64,000 nucleotides of DNA from Alphaproteobacteria bacterium (GCA_009908505.1 JAAAPD010000014.1:1-64000); one strand, 5' to 3'. Counted from the first letter of the stretch, positions 36,188-50,227 are shown. Notes: generated by a model from the sequence alone, not told the origin. Numbers and translations are program-made.

Positions 36188-37368
36188 GTGAACTCCGGCC
36201 GGACCAGGCGCGTCAGATGGGCGAGGTTCTTCAGCCCGATCCGCAGGTGGGCCATGGGCCGGGCCCGCACCAGCGCCTTGTTCATGTAGGCCTCGAAGGT
36301 CAGACGCTGCACATCCACGTCATGGCACAGTGACACGAAGCGTTCGCGCCGCTCGTCCGAGCGGTAATAGGCCTTCTGCATGCTGGCCAGCACGCGAAAG
36401 ACCGTCTTGTGTTCGCGCATGAAAAGCTGCCGGGCCAGCCGCAGGTCGCGGGCGCGGCCCGTCTGCAGGCAGGCGGCGGCGGCGCTGGCGGCCACCCGCC
36501 CGCCGACCATGGCGTAATAGATCCCCTCGCCCGAACTGGGGGCGACGACGCCGGCAGCATCGCCGGCCAGCACCACGTCGCGGCCGTTGTCCCAACGATC
36601 CAAAGGTTGCAGCGGGATCGGCGCGCCCTCGCGCCGGATGGTGGGACAGTCGGCCAGCCCGCTGGCCGCACGCAGGTCGGCCGTGGCCTGCTTGAGATTC
36701 ACGTCGCGCACGAGGGACCCCATGCCGACGCTGGCCTTGTCGCCATGTGGGAAGACCCAGCCATAGAAGTCGGGCGAGATGCGTCCATCATAGACCACGT
36801 CGCAGCGGTCGGGGTGGTAATCGCCCACCGGGCCGGGCGCTTCGATGATCTCGTGGTAGGCGATGACGTAAGGAATGCGATCCCCACCCTCGACCTCGTC
36901 GCGCGCCACGTTGGACCGCGCCCCGTCCGCGCCGATCACCAGCCGGGCCGAGAGGATGCGGGGCTCGCCGCTGTCGCGGTCGCGGTAGTGGACGCGCGGG
37001 TGGCCACCTTCGCGGTCGATGGACTGATATGTGCCGGTCAGGCGAATTGCCCCGGCATCCGCGGCACGGCTGCGCAGGAATTCGTCGAAATCCTCGCGGT
37101 CGACCATGCCGACAAAGCCGTTCTCGATGGGAATGTCCACCCGGCGCCCGCTGGGGGCGATCATCCGCGCGGTGGTGATCCGCGCAACAAGCAACTCCTC
37201 GGGAATGGCGAAATCCGCGATCAGCCGGGGCGGAATGGCCCCGCCGCAGGGCTTGATCCGCCCGGCCCTGTCCAGCAGCGCGACACTATGCCCAGAGCGG
37301 GCCAGATCCTCGGCGGCGGTGGCTCCGCTGGGCCCGCCCCCCACCACGATGACATCGACGTCAGGCAT
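36184..37368 (-). CDS. bchP: geranylgeranyl bacteriochlorophyll reductase BchP
   Basis: 394-residue FAD/NADPH enzyme that reduces three double bonds of the geranylgeranyl tail to phytyl. The N-terminal VIVVGGGPSGATAA is the FAD Rossmann loop. IKPCGGAIPP is the family's conserved substrate or flavin motif, and VVLAGDAAGVVAPSSGEGI is the second FAD-binding block. Length is normal. It lies 3 bp downstream of the PucC-like gene and overlaps idi by 4 bp. Confidence 0.96.
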   Translation of the reverse strand: MPDVDVIVVGGGPSGATAAEDLARSGHSVALLDRAGRIKPCGGAIPPRLIADFAIPEELLVARITTARMIAPSGRRVDIPIENGFVGMVDREDFDEFLRSRAADAGAIRLTGTYQSIDREGGHPRVHYRDRDSGEPRILSARLVIGADGARSNVARDEVEGGDRIPYVIAYHEIIEAPGPVGDYHPDRCDVVYDGRISPDFYGWVFPHGDKASVGMGSLVRDVNLKQATADLRAASGLADCPTIRREGAPIPLQPLDRWDNGRDVVLAGDAAGVVAPSSGEGIYYAMVGGRVAASAAAACLQTGRARDLRLARQLFMREHKTVFRVLASMQKAYYRSDERRERFVSLCHDVDVQRLTFEAYMNKALVRARPMAHLRIGLKNLAHLTRLVRPEFT

Positions 37369-37371
37369 TGA

Positions 37372-38667
37372 TCATTCCCCCGGAACGGCCAGGGGCGCAT
37401 TGCGGCCCTGGGTATGTGCGATCACCCGCTGGCCCATCAGGGCCGCGAGCACGAAAAGCGCCGCCTCGAACAGGAAGACCGCGCCGAAGGCCGCGCTGTC
37501 CTCGACCAGAAGCAGCCGCATCACGTCGACGGCCGCCGCGCCCAGCAGCCCGCCAAAACCCGCGGCGACGGCCTGCGCCGCGCCCCAGAGGCCCATGCGC
37601 GTGCCCTCGCGTGCGCCGCGCCCCTGCCCGGCCAGGGCCATCATCGACCCGATGGCCGCGACGGCGAACATGCCGTTGAAATAACCCAGAGTGACGACGG
37701 CCCCGGTCAGCGCGCCCGACAGTGCCAGCGGCCCCAGCGCCGAGATCGCCGCGAGGCTGGCCGCCGACCCCAGGCACCCGGCCACGACCCAATGCCGCAA
37801 CGATCCGATGCGGAACCCCGTCGCGGCGATGCCCACGGTAAGCATGCCCAGGAACACCCCGCCGTTCTGCGCCCCGCTCAGCGAGGTCGACTGCCCGGGC
37901 GTGAAGCCGAAGACCAGCCCGGCATAGGGTTCGAGGATCAGTTCCTGCATGAAATAGGCGGTCATGGACAGGAAGACGAAGATGGTGAAATTGCGCGCCT
38001 TCGGCTCGCCCCAGACCTCGCGCAGCCCGGCAACGAAACCCTGCGGCTCGGTCTCGGGCTCGGCGGGGGCGACGCGGCCCTCGATGCCCCATACCGTCAG
38101 CGTTGTCAGGACAAGTGCGCCCAGGGTCACGATGCCGACGATGCGCAGCAGCAGTTGCGGCGTGTAGGGGTCGAGGAAGGCGCCGACGGTGCCGGCCGTC
38201 ACGGCGATCCCGGCAATCATCATCAGCCAGGTGATCGTGGCGGCCGCGGCCCGGCGACGCGGTGCCGTCGCGGTCGCCAAAAGGGCCAGAAGGGACGTGC
38301 CCGAGGCCCCCACCCCGACGCCGATCAGAGTGTAGGCGACAACAGATAGCGCCATCCCCGCGGCAAAGCTCGATTCCAGCAGCACCACCCCGTGCGCCGC
38401 GCCATAGGCGCCCAGCGCCAGCGCGCCCATGCCGCCGATGATCCAGCGCGTGCGGTGCCCGCCGGTATCCGACAAAAAGCCCCAGTTGGGCCGGGTGATC
38501 TGGATGCCGTAGTGCAGCGCCACCAGGAAGCCCGGAAGCACCGCGGGCAGCGCCAGTTCCACCACCATGAGGCGGTTCAGCGTCGAGGTGGTCAGCACCA
38601 CCACCGCGCCCAGTGCCATCTGCACCAGGCCGAGGCGGACGATCGAAAGCCAGCTCAGAGTCATCAT
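37372..38667 (-). CDS. PucC/BCD-family transporter-like protein between bchG and bchP
   Basis: 431 residues with about 12 membrane segments of the major-facilitator type. This family (PucC, LhaA, ORF428/bch2) helps insert light-harvesting complexes and may deliver bacteriochlorophyll. The first segment LGLVQMALGAVVVLTTSTLNR and the later TAYFMQELILEPYAGLVFG are family-typical. Its ATG overlaps the bchG stop (ATGA). The bchG-this-bchP order matches Rhodobacter, where the equivalent is orf428. A second member (lhaA) is at 50971. Confidence 0.93.
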   Translation of the reverse strand: MMTLSWLSIVRLGLVQMALGAVVVLTTSTLNRLMVVELALPAVLPGFLVALHYGIQITRPNWGFLSDTGGHRTRWIIGGMGALALGAYGAAHGVVLLESSFAAGMALSVVAYTLIGVGVGASGTSLLALLATATAPRRRAAAATITWLMMIAGIAVTAGTVGAFLDPYTPQLLLRIVGIVTLGALVLTTLTVWGIEGRVAPAEPETEPQGFVAGLREVWGEPKARNFTIFVFLSMTAYFMQELILEPYAGLVFGFTPGQSTSLSGAQNGGVFLGMLTVGIAATGFRIGSLRHWVVAGCLGSAASLAAISALGPLALSGALTGAVVTLGYFNGMFAVAAIGSMMALAGQGRGAREGTRMGLWGAAQAVAAGFGGLLGAAAVDVMRLLLVEDSAAFGAVFLFEAALFVLAALMGQRVIAHTQGRNAPLAVPGE

Positions 38668-39572
38668 AACCCTTCCATGTTGCGCAGTGCGAAGGCGGCC
38701 ACCATCATGCCGCTGACATAAAGGCTCACGCCCGTCGCGTTGTACCAGGGCGCGCGGCCTTTCGGATCGGTCAGCAGGACGCGCATCGCCCAGCCCTGCG
38801 CCGCCAGCAGACCGGCGACAACCAGCCCGTGCCAGGGGCGGTCCCAGGCGAAAAGCAGCGCGATCACCGCCACCTGTGGCAGTGCCATAACCCAACAAGC
38901 CACCCGCGCCGCCCGTTCCGGGCCCAGCGTGACCGGCAGAGAGTTCACACCGGTCTGGCGGTCGCCTTCCAGGGCCTTGAAATCATTGAGTGTCATGATG
39001 CCATGCGCGCCAGCGGCATAAAGCAGAGCGACGATCACGGTGGTCAGCGGTGGCGCCCCGGCCGACAATACGGCGGCCCCGGTGAACCAGGGCAACCCTT
39101 CGTAACACAAACCGACCAGGCCAGGCCCCCAGATCCCGGATCGCTTCAGCCGGATCGGTTCGGCCGAATAGGCCCAGGCGGCGGCGACCCCGAAGACGGT
39201 CGCGCCAAAGCCCCAGGGCCCCAGCACGGTGCCGAGACCCAAGGCCAGCGCACTGATGAACAGCGCGATCCAAAGCCCCCAACGCCCGGGGATCTGACCC
39301 GAGGGAATAGGACGGTCGGGTTCGTTGATGGCATCCACATGGCGGTCGCACCAATCATTGGCGGCCTGGCTCATGCCGCAAACGACAGGGCCGGCCAACA
39401 CCATCCCCACCAGCACCGCCACCGGCGCCGTGACGGGCGCGACACCCGAGGCCACGACACCGCAGAGATAGGCCCAGATCGGCGGGAACCATGTCACCGG
39501 CTTGAGTAGCGTGAGCACGGCGCGCGGCCGAGGCCATCGCCGGGAAGCGTGTAATGTTTCGCTGACACTCAT
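38664..39572 (-). CDS. bchG: bacteriochlorophyll synthase BchG
   Basis: 302-residue UbiA-type membrane prenyltransferase that esterifies bacteriochlorophyllide a with geranylgeranyl diphosphate. NDWCDRHVDAINEPDRPIPSG contains the first Asp-rich Mg-diphosphate motif, and NDFKALEGDR the second. The stated ATG has no ribosome site and sits 2 bp from a PpsR operator, while a second operator lies inside codons 2-8. Translation could be leaderless, or it could start at the GTG of codon 19 (39516-39518). First gene of bchG - PucC-like - bchP - idi, 81 bp behind ppsR. Confidence 0.95.
   Translation of the reverse strand: MSVSETLHASRRWPRPRAVLTLLKPVTWFPPIWAYLCGVVASGVAPVTAPVAVLVGMVLAGPVVCGMSQAANDWCDRHVDAINEPDRPIPSGQIPGRWGLWIALFISALALGLGTVLGPWGFGATVFGVAAAWAYSAEPIRLKRSGIWGPGLVGLCYEGLPWFTGAAVLSAGAPPLTTVIVALLYAAGAHGIMTLNDFKALEGDRQTGVNSLPVTLGPERAARVACWVMALPQVAVIALLFAWDRPWHGLVVAGLLAAQGWAMRVLLTDPKGRAPWYNATGVSLYVSGMMVAAFALRNMEGL
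39550..39567. promoter_or_regulatory. PpsR-type operator within the 5' end of bchG
   Basis: TGTAATGTTTCGCTGACA fits TGT-N12-ACA. It is six bases from the site at 39574-39591, giving a tandem pair with 24 bp between centres, the arrangement described for cooperative PpsR/CrtJ binding. Confidence 0.65.
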
Positions 39573-39573
39573 G

Positions 39574-39591
39574 TGTCAACTAAACTATACA
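39574..39591. promoter_or_regulatory. PpsR-type operator at the bchG start
   Basis: TGTCAACTAAACTATACA fits TGT-N12-ACA. On the bchG strand it reads with TATAGT inside, a possible -10 box, and ends in TTGACA two bases before the ATG. Either reading puts the operator on the promoter core. Confidence 0.75.
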
Positions 39592-39653
39592 ACAGAGATT
39601 CTTGAAAGAGTTTTCTTGTCGTGACCGGGCCACCGGCGAGGACGCGCCGTTTA

Positions 39654-41084
39654 TTAGCCGTCCTCGGAGGGTTTCAGCAGCCCATATTTGCGCAGCTTCA
39701 CATAGAGGCTCTGCCGCGACAGGCCCAGCATCTCGGCAGCGGCAACGCGATTGTTGTCGGTCAATTGCACGGCCGTCTCGATACACAGTTTCTCGACCAC
39801 CTCCGATGTCGCCGAGACCAGTTCCTTGAGCGACTCCGTTCCCACAAGGTCCATGACGTTCTGCATTGCCTCGTCGCTGACCATCACGTTGGACTTCTCG
39901 ACCTCGGGCATCTGCCGGCTGGACACATCACGGATGATCATGCCGAACCCGGTTTCTCCACCCTGCTGGCGCAGGCGCGCCACCGAAATATCAACCGGGG
40001 CCCGGGTTCCCAGCGTGCTCTTGAACTGGGCGGAATAATGACTCATCCGTCCACCCTTGGTCGCGCTGTCGAGCATGAGTTTGAGGTCGACACTCCCACG
40101 CGTAAGGAATTCCGAAACCGACTGTCCGTGCACATCGCGGATCTGGTTGGCATCGGCCATCACGAGGAACGCCTCGTTGGCCTCTCTGATATGCCCGGAC
40201 GCGTCCGTCACGATGATCGCGTCGGATGTCGAGGAATAAAGGTCATGCAGCAGGCGCCCGAATTCGGGCCCAGTCGCCGCGCCATCCTCAACCGCATCGA
40301 AGCGGCAGAGGAGAACCAGTTCACCCGCGATGCGGAAGTAGCGCGGACGCAGGAGCAGGGTGCGACCATTGCGGCGCGCCACGACCTCGATCCCGCGGTC
40401 CGAGTCGGCCGCCGCCGCCCCGCGCAACGCATCCATGAATTCGCCCCGACGCCTCCCGTCGAAGGCCTGCGCAAGGCTGCCCCCGGCAAGTGTTTCAGGT
40501 GTGCTGCCCAAAAGCGACGCCGCGCTGGAATTGATTTCCTGGATTTGCGCAGTGTCTGCATCGAGAACCAGCAGCGCGGTTTCGGATTCCTCGAAGACTA
40601 TGCGAAACAGCGTCTGGCCCGCGCGCAGCTTTTGCTGGTCCAACTCCCGCGCGCGCTGCTCCTGTATCAGGCGCTGCTGAACCTCGGCCAGCGGCTGCAT
40701 ATCGCGGCCGAACAGAAGTAGTCCGCTCTGATCAGCCACCAGATGCATGGTGTAGCGCACCGGGAATTCCCAAGTGGCGTTGTCTTCGTGGTTCAGCTCC
40801 ATCGGCCGGGGGGGCACACCGGGATTTGCCAGCAGATCCTTGAGCCGCTTGGCCATCTTATCGACACTTTCGGGTGTCAGGAAACTGTCGAACTGGCGCC
40901 CGACCCAATGATCGAGGCACCCCAGAGCGGGACAATCCGGGTTGACGGTTATTCCCTGCACCTCTCCGTCAAGGGAAAGGAACACCGCGATATCCGCGGC
41001 CTGTTCGATCAATCCGGGAACGGAGCCGATTTCTGGTAGCCTGCCGACCGAAATTTTTTCTCGCGTTCGGTCCTGCCTGCTCAC
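39654..41084 (-). CDS. ppsR: photosynthesis gene repressor PpsR/CrtJ
   Basis: 476-residue redox-sensitive repressor of bch, crt and puc genes. Layout: N-terminal PAS-like domain (about 20-135), a Gln-rich linker helix (135-160), two PAS domains (about 160-265 and 280-390), and a FIS-type helix-turn-helix at 435-470 (RVAAAEMLGLSRQSLYVKL). Cys434 at the edge of the HTH matches the redox-active cysteine of Rhodobacter PpsR, and Cys260 lies where the second one is expected. Cys51 and Cys56 are additional. It starts 33 bp after ppaA, probably one operon, so the site at 42018-42035 would give autoregulation. Confidence 0.97.
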   Translation of the reverse strand: MSRQDRTREKISVGRLPEIGSVPGLIEQAADIAVFLSLDGEVQGITVNPDCPALGCLDHWVGRQFDSFLTPESVDKMAKRLKDLLANPGVPPRPMELNHEDNATWEFPVRYTMHLVADQSGLLLFGRDMQPLAEVQQRLIQEQRARELDQQKLRAGQTLFRIVFEESETALLVLDADTAQIQEINSSAASLLGSTPETLAGGSLAQAFDGRRRGEFMDALRGAAAADSDRGIEVVARRNGRTLLLRPRYFRIAGELVLLCRFDAVEDGAATGPEFGRLLHDLYSSTSDAIIVTDASGHIREANEAFLVMADANQIRDVHGQSVSEFLTRGSVDLKLMLDSATKGGRMSHYSAQFKSTLGTRAPVDISVARLRQQGGETGFGMIIRDVSSRQMPEVEKSNVMVSDEAMQNVMDLVGTESLKELVSATSEVVEKLCIETAVQLTDNNRVAAAEMLGLSRQSLYVKLRKYGLLKPSEDG

Positions 41085-41117
41085 TGTCGCACTCCGTTCA
41101 CCAAGGCTCTGACGGCC

Positions 41118-41930
41118 CTACAGATTCAACTGATCCAGGGCCGACTCCTGAGAGATAGACATAAGCCCTGCTCGTTCAATAGCCTCGCGTACCGTCCTTA
41201 CGGCGAAGTCGACGCCTGTCCGCCGTTCGATGGCAGCCGGTTCATCGACCACGTGCCCCCCCAGAACGACGGGCGGGCAGTGGTCCACTCCGGCGCGGAG
41301 ATAATCGACAAATTCAGAGGACTTTTCAACCGAATTCGAGGAAGACGCCGTCAATCCGATCAGGGAAAAGCGGCCGGATGCGACCAAATCGATCAGTTCG
41401 CTGCCATTCAAGGCAATTGCCATGTGAACCCAGAGCCCATGGCGCCGGAACTGGTCCGCAGCCACGAAGGCCCCGAGCGAATGGTCCTCGTAAGGCGGAA
41501 CGACCATGAGGACCGACTGGCCAAGCGGAATACTCCGGTCCAGCCCCTTGCCCTCGTCGGCATCGCGCAGCAGGGCCTGCAACCGGGCAGCGCCAAGGGT
41601 GACATCAACGAAACTGGCCCGATCACTGACCCACATCTCACCGAGATAGCGGGCGACGGCCGGTATATAAGTCTGGTAGACTTCGTCCGAACTGACACCG
41701 TTCGCGATCAGCGAGGAAATCGCGGCCTTGTGGCTGGTGTCGCTTTCGGAAACCATCGCCGATGCAAGATGGGCCACCCATTCGCTGCGGGTACTGGGCT
41801 TTTCGTCCTGGCTGGTCGAGGCGACCGTCCTGAGGGCCGACTCGACCAAGTATCGGATAGTTGGCCCACGCCCCTTCGAAACCTCCAGCCCAGAAACCTC
41901 CAGCCCATCAAGTGATTTCTTACCAGACAT
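41118..41930 (-). CDS. ppaA: cobalamin-binding PpsR antirepressor PpaA/AerR
   Basis: 270 residues from the preferred ATG at 41930. An N-terminal helical segment is followed by a B12-binding/SCHIC-type domain with VVPPYEDHSLGAFVA; His150 in EDH matches the cobalamin-ligating histidine of AerR. AerR/PpaA binds adenosyl- or hydroxocobalamin and tunes PpsR/CrtJ by light and oxygen. The ATG follows GGAGGGG at good distance. Starts further upstream (ATG 42023 or 41942) would overlap the PpsR operator or lack a ribosome site. Lies directly before ppsR. Confidence 0.92.
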   Translation of the reverse strand: MSGKKSLDGLEVSGLEVSKGRGPTIRYLVESALRTVASTSQDEKPSTRSEWVAHLASAMVSESDTSHKAAISSLIANGVSSDEVYQTYIPAVARYLGEMWVSDRASFVDVTLGAARLQALLRDADEGKGLDRSIPLGQSVLMVVPPYEDHSLGAFVAADQFRRHGLWVHMAIALNGSELIDLVASGRFSLIGLTASSSNSVEKSSEFVDYLRAGVDHCPPVVLGGHVVDEPAAIERRTGVDFAVRTVREAIERAGLMSISQESALDQLNL

Positions 41931-41944
41931 GCGCCCCTCCATGG

Positions 41945-41971
41945 TCACGCGCGCGGCCACTTTCGCGGCAT
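41945..41971 (-). CDS. nine-codon leader ORF before ppaA
   Basis: ATG (41969-41971) to TGA (41945-41947) encodes MPRKWPRA. It has its own strong ribosome site, GGAGGAG, five bases upstream (41977-41983). The stop lies 14 bases before the preferred ppaA ATG. It is out of frame with ppaA. Translation is not proven; it could be a regulatory leader or a by-product of the preceding purine run. Confidence 0.4.
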   Translation of the reverse strand: MPRKWPRA

Positions 41972-42017
41972 CGCGACTCCTCCAGGTAGAAATTAGCTTG
42001 GATGTCGCGGGGTCAAA

Positions 42018-42035
42018 TGTCAATTTTTATTGACA
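42018..42035. promoter_or_regulatory. PpsR/CrtJ operator upstream of ppaA
   Basis: TGTCAA-TTTTTA-TTGACA, a nearly perfect palindrome fitting TGT-N12-ACA, 87 bp before the preferred ppaA start. On the ppaA strand its end supplies a TTGACA -35 candidate. It suggests PpsR autoregulation through a ppaA-ppsR operon. Confidence 0.85.
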
Positions 42036-42101
42036 GCTCAAAGCCGAGCCGAACCGAACAAGCTGATCCGGAATAACATTTTTTCGGCACAACTCGGCGT
42101 A

Positions 42102-42127
42102 TTATCACTTGAATACTTGAGTGATAA
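42102..42127. repeat. perfect gapped palindrome midway between two PpsR sites
   Basis: TTATCACT (42102-42109), 10-bp gap, AGTGATAA (42120-42127). The arms are exact inverse complements. The gap also contributes a direct repeat ACTTGA-AT-ACTTGA. It does not fit the PpsR or FNR consensus. Its centre is 88 bp from one PpsR site and 101 bp from the other. Binding protein unknown. Confidence 0.6.
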
Positions 42128-42206
42128 CCGGCCCGAAGGCGACCATCGCGCAACGCAAGCCACTTCCAAATTGACAATTCAGGCAGACATACACCCCAGT
42201 CGATCG

Positions 42207-45568
<3,362 letters not shown>

Positions 45569-45579
<11 letters not shown>

Positions 45580-48500
45580 CGTGGCAATGACCGTGGGGCA
45601 CATGCCCTATCGCGTGGTGATCCTGACGCTGGATTCTCATGCCGCCGGCCCCTGCGGGCGGGTGGCCGAACGGCTGGCCGAGGATTTCCCGGGGCTGGAG
45701 CTGAGCGTCCACGCCGCCGCCGAATGGGGCGAAAGCGACACGGCTCTGCAAGAGGCCCGCCGCGCCATCGCCACGGGCGATATCGTCATCGCCAACCTGC
45801 TGTTCCTGGAAGAACACGTTCAGGCCATCCTGCCAGACCTGCAGGCGCGTCGGGACAGCTGCGACGCGATGGCCGGGCTGATCGCCGATGGTCAGATTGT
45901 GAAATGCACCCGCATGGGCACGCTGGACATGGCCGCCCCGGAAAGCGGCACCGCGAAACTTCTGAAAAAGCTGCGCGGCGGCAGGAGCGGGTCCAAGACC
46001 GACGACGGCGCGCGCAAGATGAAGATGCTGCGCCGGCTGCCGCGCATCCTGCGGCTGATCCCGGGCAAGGCACAGGATCTGCGCGCCTGGTTCCTGACCA
46101 TGCAATACTGGCTGGGCGCCTCGGACGACAACATCGAGGCGATGGTCCGTTTCCTGATCTCGCGCTACAGCCATCGCGACGACTGGCGCGGCGCCGAGGC
46201 GCCGGCGCCGCTGGAATACCCCGAGACCGGGCTCTATCACCCCGACCTCGCCGAGCGGATCACCACCGATCCGGCAGAGCTGCCCGCCCCCGCGGAGGCG
46301 ACGGCCACGGTGGGGCTTTTGATGATGCGGTCCTACGTGCTGGCCGGTGACACCGCGCATTACGACGCGGTGATCCGCGCGCTCGAGGCCCAGGGCCTGC
46401 GGGTGCTGCCCGCCTATGCCGGGGGCCTCGACGGCCGGCCGGCGATCGAGGCCTTCTTTCGCGACCGCCACGGTGTGACCATCGACACGCTGCTGTCGTT
46501 GACCGGCTTCAGCCTGGTGGGCGGGCCGGCCTACAACGACACCGACGCGGCCGTCGAGACGCTCAAGGCGCTGGACGTGCCCTACATCGCCGCGCATCCG
46601 CTGGAATTTCAGACGTTGGGCCAGTGGTCGGCGTCGCAAGGCGGCCTAGGGCCGATCGAGACGACCATGCTGATCGCCCTGCCCGAACTGGACGGGGCCA
46701 CCACGCCCACGGTCTTTGCCGGGCGGCATGGGCCGGACGGCTGCGCGGGCTGCAACCGGGGCTGCGCCGAGGCTTCGATGTTCAAGGAAATGGCCCCCTG
46801 CCCCGAGCGGGTCGAGGTGCTGGCCGCCCGCGTCGCGAGGCAGGCGGCGCTGCACCGCTCCAAGGTCGCCGAGCGCCGCGTTGGCGTGGTGCTTTTCGGT
46901 TTCCCGCCAAACGCGGGCGCGGCCGGAACGGCGGCCTACCTGGATGTCTTTGCCTCGCTCTACAACACGCTGCACGCCATGGCCGGGCGCGGCTACGACC
47001 TCACCCCGCCCGAGAGCGTCGAGGCGCTGCGGGCCGCCGTTTTGCAGGGCAGCGCCCAGCACCACGGGCAGGAGGCCAATGTCGCCGCCCATGTCCCGGC
47101 CGAGGACATGGTCGCCAACACCCCCTGGCTGGACGAGATCGAGGCGCAGTGGGGCGCCGCGCCGGGCCGCGTGCAATCCGACGGGCGCGGTGTCTTCGTG
47201 CTGGGCGCGCAGTTCGGCAAGGTCTTCGTGGGGCTGCAACCGGCCTTCGGCTACGAGGGCGACCCGATGCGGCTGCTGTTCGAGCGCGGCTTCGCCCCCA
47301 CCCATGCCTTCGCGCAGTTCTACCTTTGGCTGAAAAACGCGTTCCGGGCCGATGTGCTGCTGCATTTCGGCATGCACGGGGCGCTGGAATTCATGCCGGG
47401 AAAACAGGCCGGGCCGGGCACGGCCTGCTGGCCCGACCGCCTGATCGGCGACATGCCGAACGTCTATCTCTATGCCTCCAACAACCCGTCCGAGGCGACG
47501 CTGGCCAAGCGCCGGTCGGGGGCCGTCACGGTCAGCCACCTGACGCCGCCGCTGGCGGCCTCGGGGCTTTACAAGGCGCTGGCGGAACTCAAGGACAGTC
47601 TGACCCGCTGGCGCGGGATGGCCCCCGACGCACCCGAGCGCGGCGAGCTGGAGGCGCTGATCGCCGACCAGGCCGAGGCGGTGGACATGGGCGGCGAGGC
47701 GCCCGATGCGCTCTGGCTGCGATTGCTGGAAACCGAGGACGCGCTGATCCCCGAAGGCCTGCACGTGCTCGGCCGCGCCATGTCGGACGACGCCCGGGCG
47801 GACTACCTGGATCTGATGGCGGACAGCACCCCCGAGACGCGCGCCCGCGTAGATGCGCACCTGCAACGCGACAGCGAGATCCCGGCGCTGCTGCACGCGC
47901 TGGAGGGGCGCTATACCCCGCCGGTGCCCGGCGGCGACCTGATCCGGTCGCCCGAGGTCCTGCCCACGGGCCGTAACATCCATGCCTTCGACCCCTTCCG
48001 CATGCCCACCGCCTTTGCCTGCCGCGAGGGGGCGAAACAGGCCGACCTACTGCTTGAGACGCATGCCAGCCTGCCGCGGAGCGTGGCGCTGGTGCTTTGG
48101 GGATCCGACAACATCAAGTCCGACGGCGCGCCCATGGCGCAGGCGCTGGCGCTGATCGGTGCGCAGCCGCGCTTCGACAGTTTCGGGCGGCTGTGCGGCG
48201 CCGACCTGATCCCGCTGGAAACCCTCGGCCGGCCGCGCATCGACGTGATCATGACCCTGTCGGGCATCTTCCGCGACCTACTGCCGCTGCAGACGCGCCT
48301 GCTGGCCGAGGCTGCGCACAAGGCCGCCCATGCCGATGAACCGCTGGACCGGAATTTCATCCGCGCCAACGCTTTGGCCTATGCCGAGAAGATCGGCTGC
48401 GACCTGGACACCGCGGCGCTGCGTGTCTTTTCCAACGCCGAGGGCGCCTATGGATCCAACGTCAACCAACTGGTCGACAGTTCCGCCTTCGGCGACGAGG

Positions 48501-49144
48501 ACGAGCTGGCCGATGCCTACGAGGCGCGCAAGAGCTTTGCCTACGGCGTCGACGGCAAACCCGCGCAACAGACCGCGTTGCTGCAACAGGCGCTGGGCAC
48601 CGTGGATGTCGCCTACCAGAACCTGGAATCGGTGGAACTGGGCGTGACCACGGTGGATCACTATTTCGACACGCTGGGCGGGATTTCCCGGGCTGTGAAG
48701 CGGGCCCGCCAGGGCGCGGAGGCCGCCGTCTATATCTCGGACACCACCCGTGGCGCGGGCAAGGTCCGCAGCCTGGCCGACCAGGTGGCGCTCGAAACAC
48801 GCTCGCGCTCGCTCAACCCAAAGTTCCACGAGGCGCTGCTGAGCCACGGCGCCGAGGGCGTGCGCCAGATCGAGAGTAGCCTGACCAACACGCTGGGCTG
48901 GTCGGCGACGACCGGACAGGTCGACCCCTGGGTCTATCAGCGGATGTCCGAAACCTTCGTGCTGGACGAGACGATGCGCCAGCGGATGAGCGAGCTCAAC
49001 CCGGTGGCCTCTTCGCGCATGGCGAACCGGCTGCTCGAGGCGCATGACCGCGCCTACTGGGCCCCCGACGACGACACGCTGGCCGCGCTGCGCGATGCGG
49101 CCGACGCGCTGGAAGATCGCCTCGAGGGGGTCGCCGCCGAATGA
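45569..49144 (+). CDS. bchH: magnesium chelatase subunit BchH
   Basis: 1191 residues, the large porphyrin-binding subunit that, with BchI and BchD (not in the window), inserts Mg2+ into protoporphyrin IX. It also activates BchM. CobN-like family features include [38 protein letters not shown] and the C-terminal [16 protein letters not shown] Cys-rich segment [11 protein letters not shown] near residue 395 is notable. I chose [12 protein letters not shown]; a start six codons later ([10 protein letters not shown]) would reduce the overlap with bchB. A structured 115-bp gap leads to bchL. Confidence 0.96.
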
Positions 49145-49250
49145 CCGCCCCGAGCGCATATGGCCGCCCGCGCGGCGATGGGGGTCCAGCACCCATGCCC
49201 CCGGGGATTTCCGGCCAAGCAAAATACCGGGCCCCCTTGCCCGGCGATAG

Positions 49251-50227
<977 letters not shown>

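Noticed and set aside
41931-42023. Upstream ppaA start at 42023
   Set aside because: Would place the start codon inside the PpsR palindrome 42018-42035 and lacks a ribosome site; the ATG at 41930 has GGAGGGG at proper distance.
42172-42189. Possible third PpsR site left of bchF
   Set aside because: Reads TGA-N12-ACA, so one outer base is wrong and symmetry is weak.
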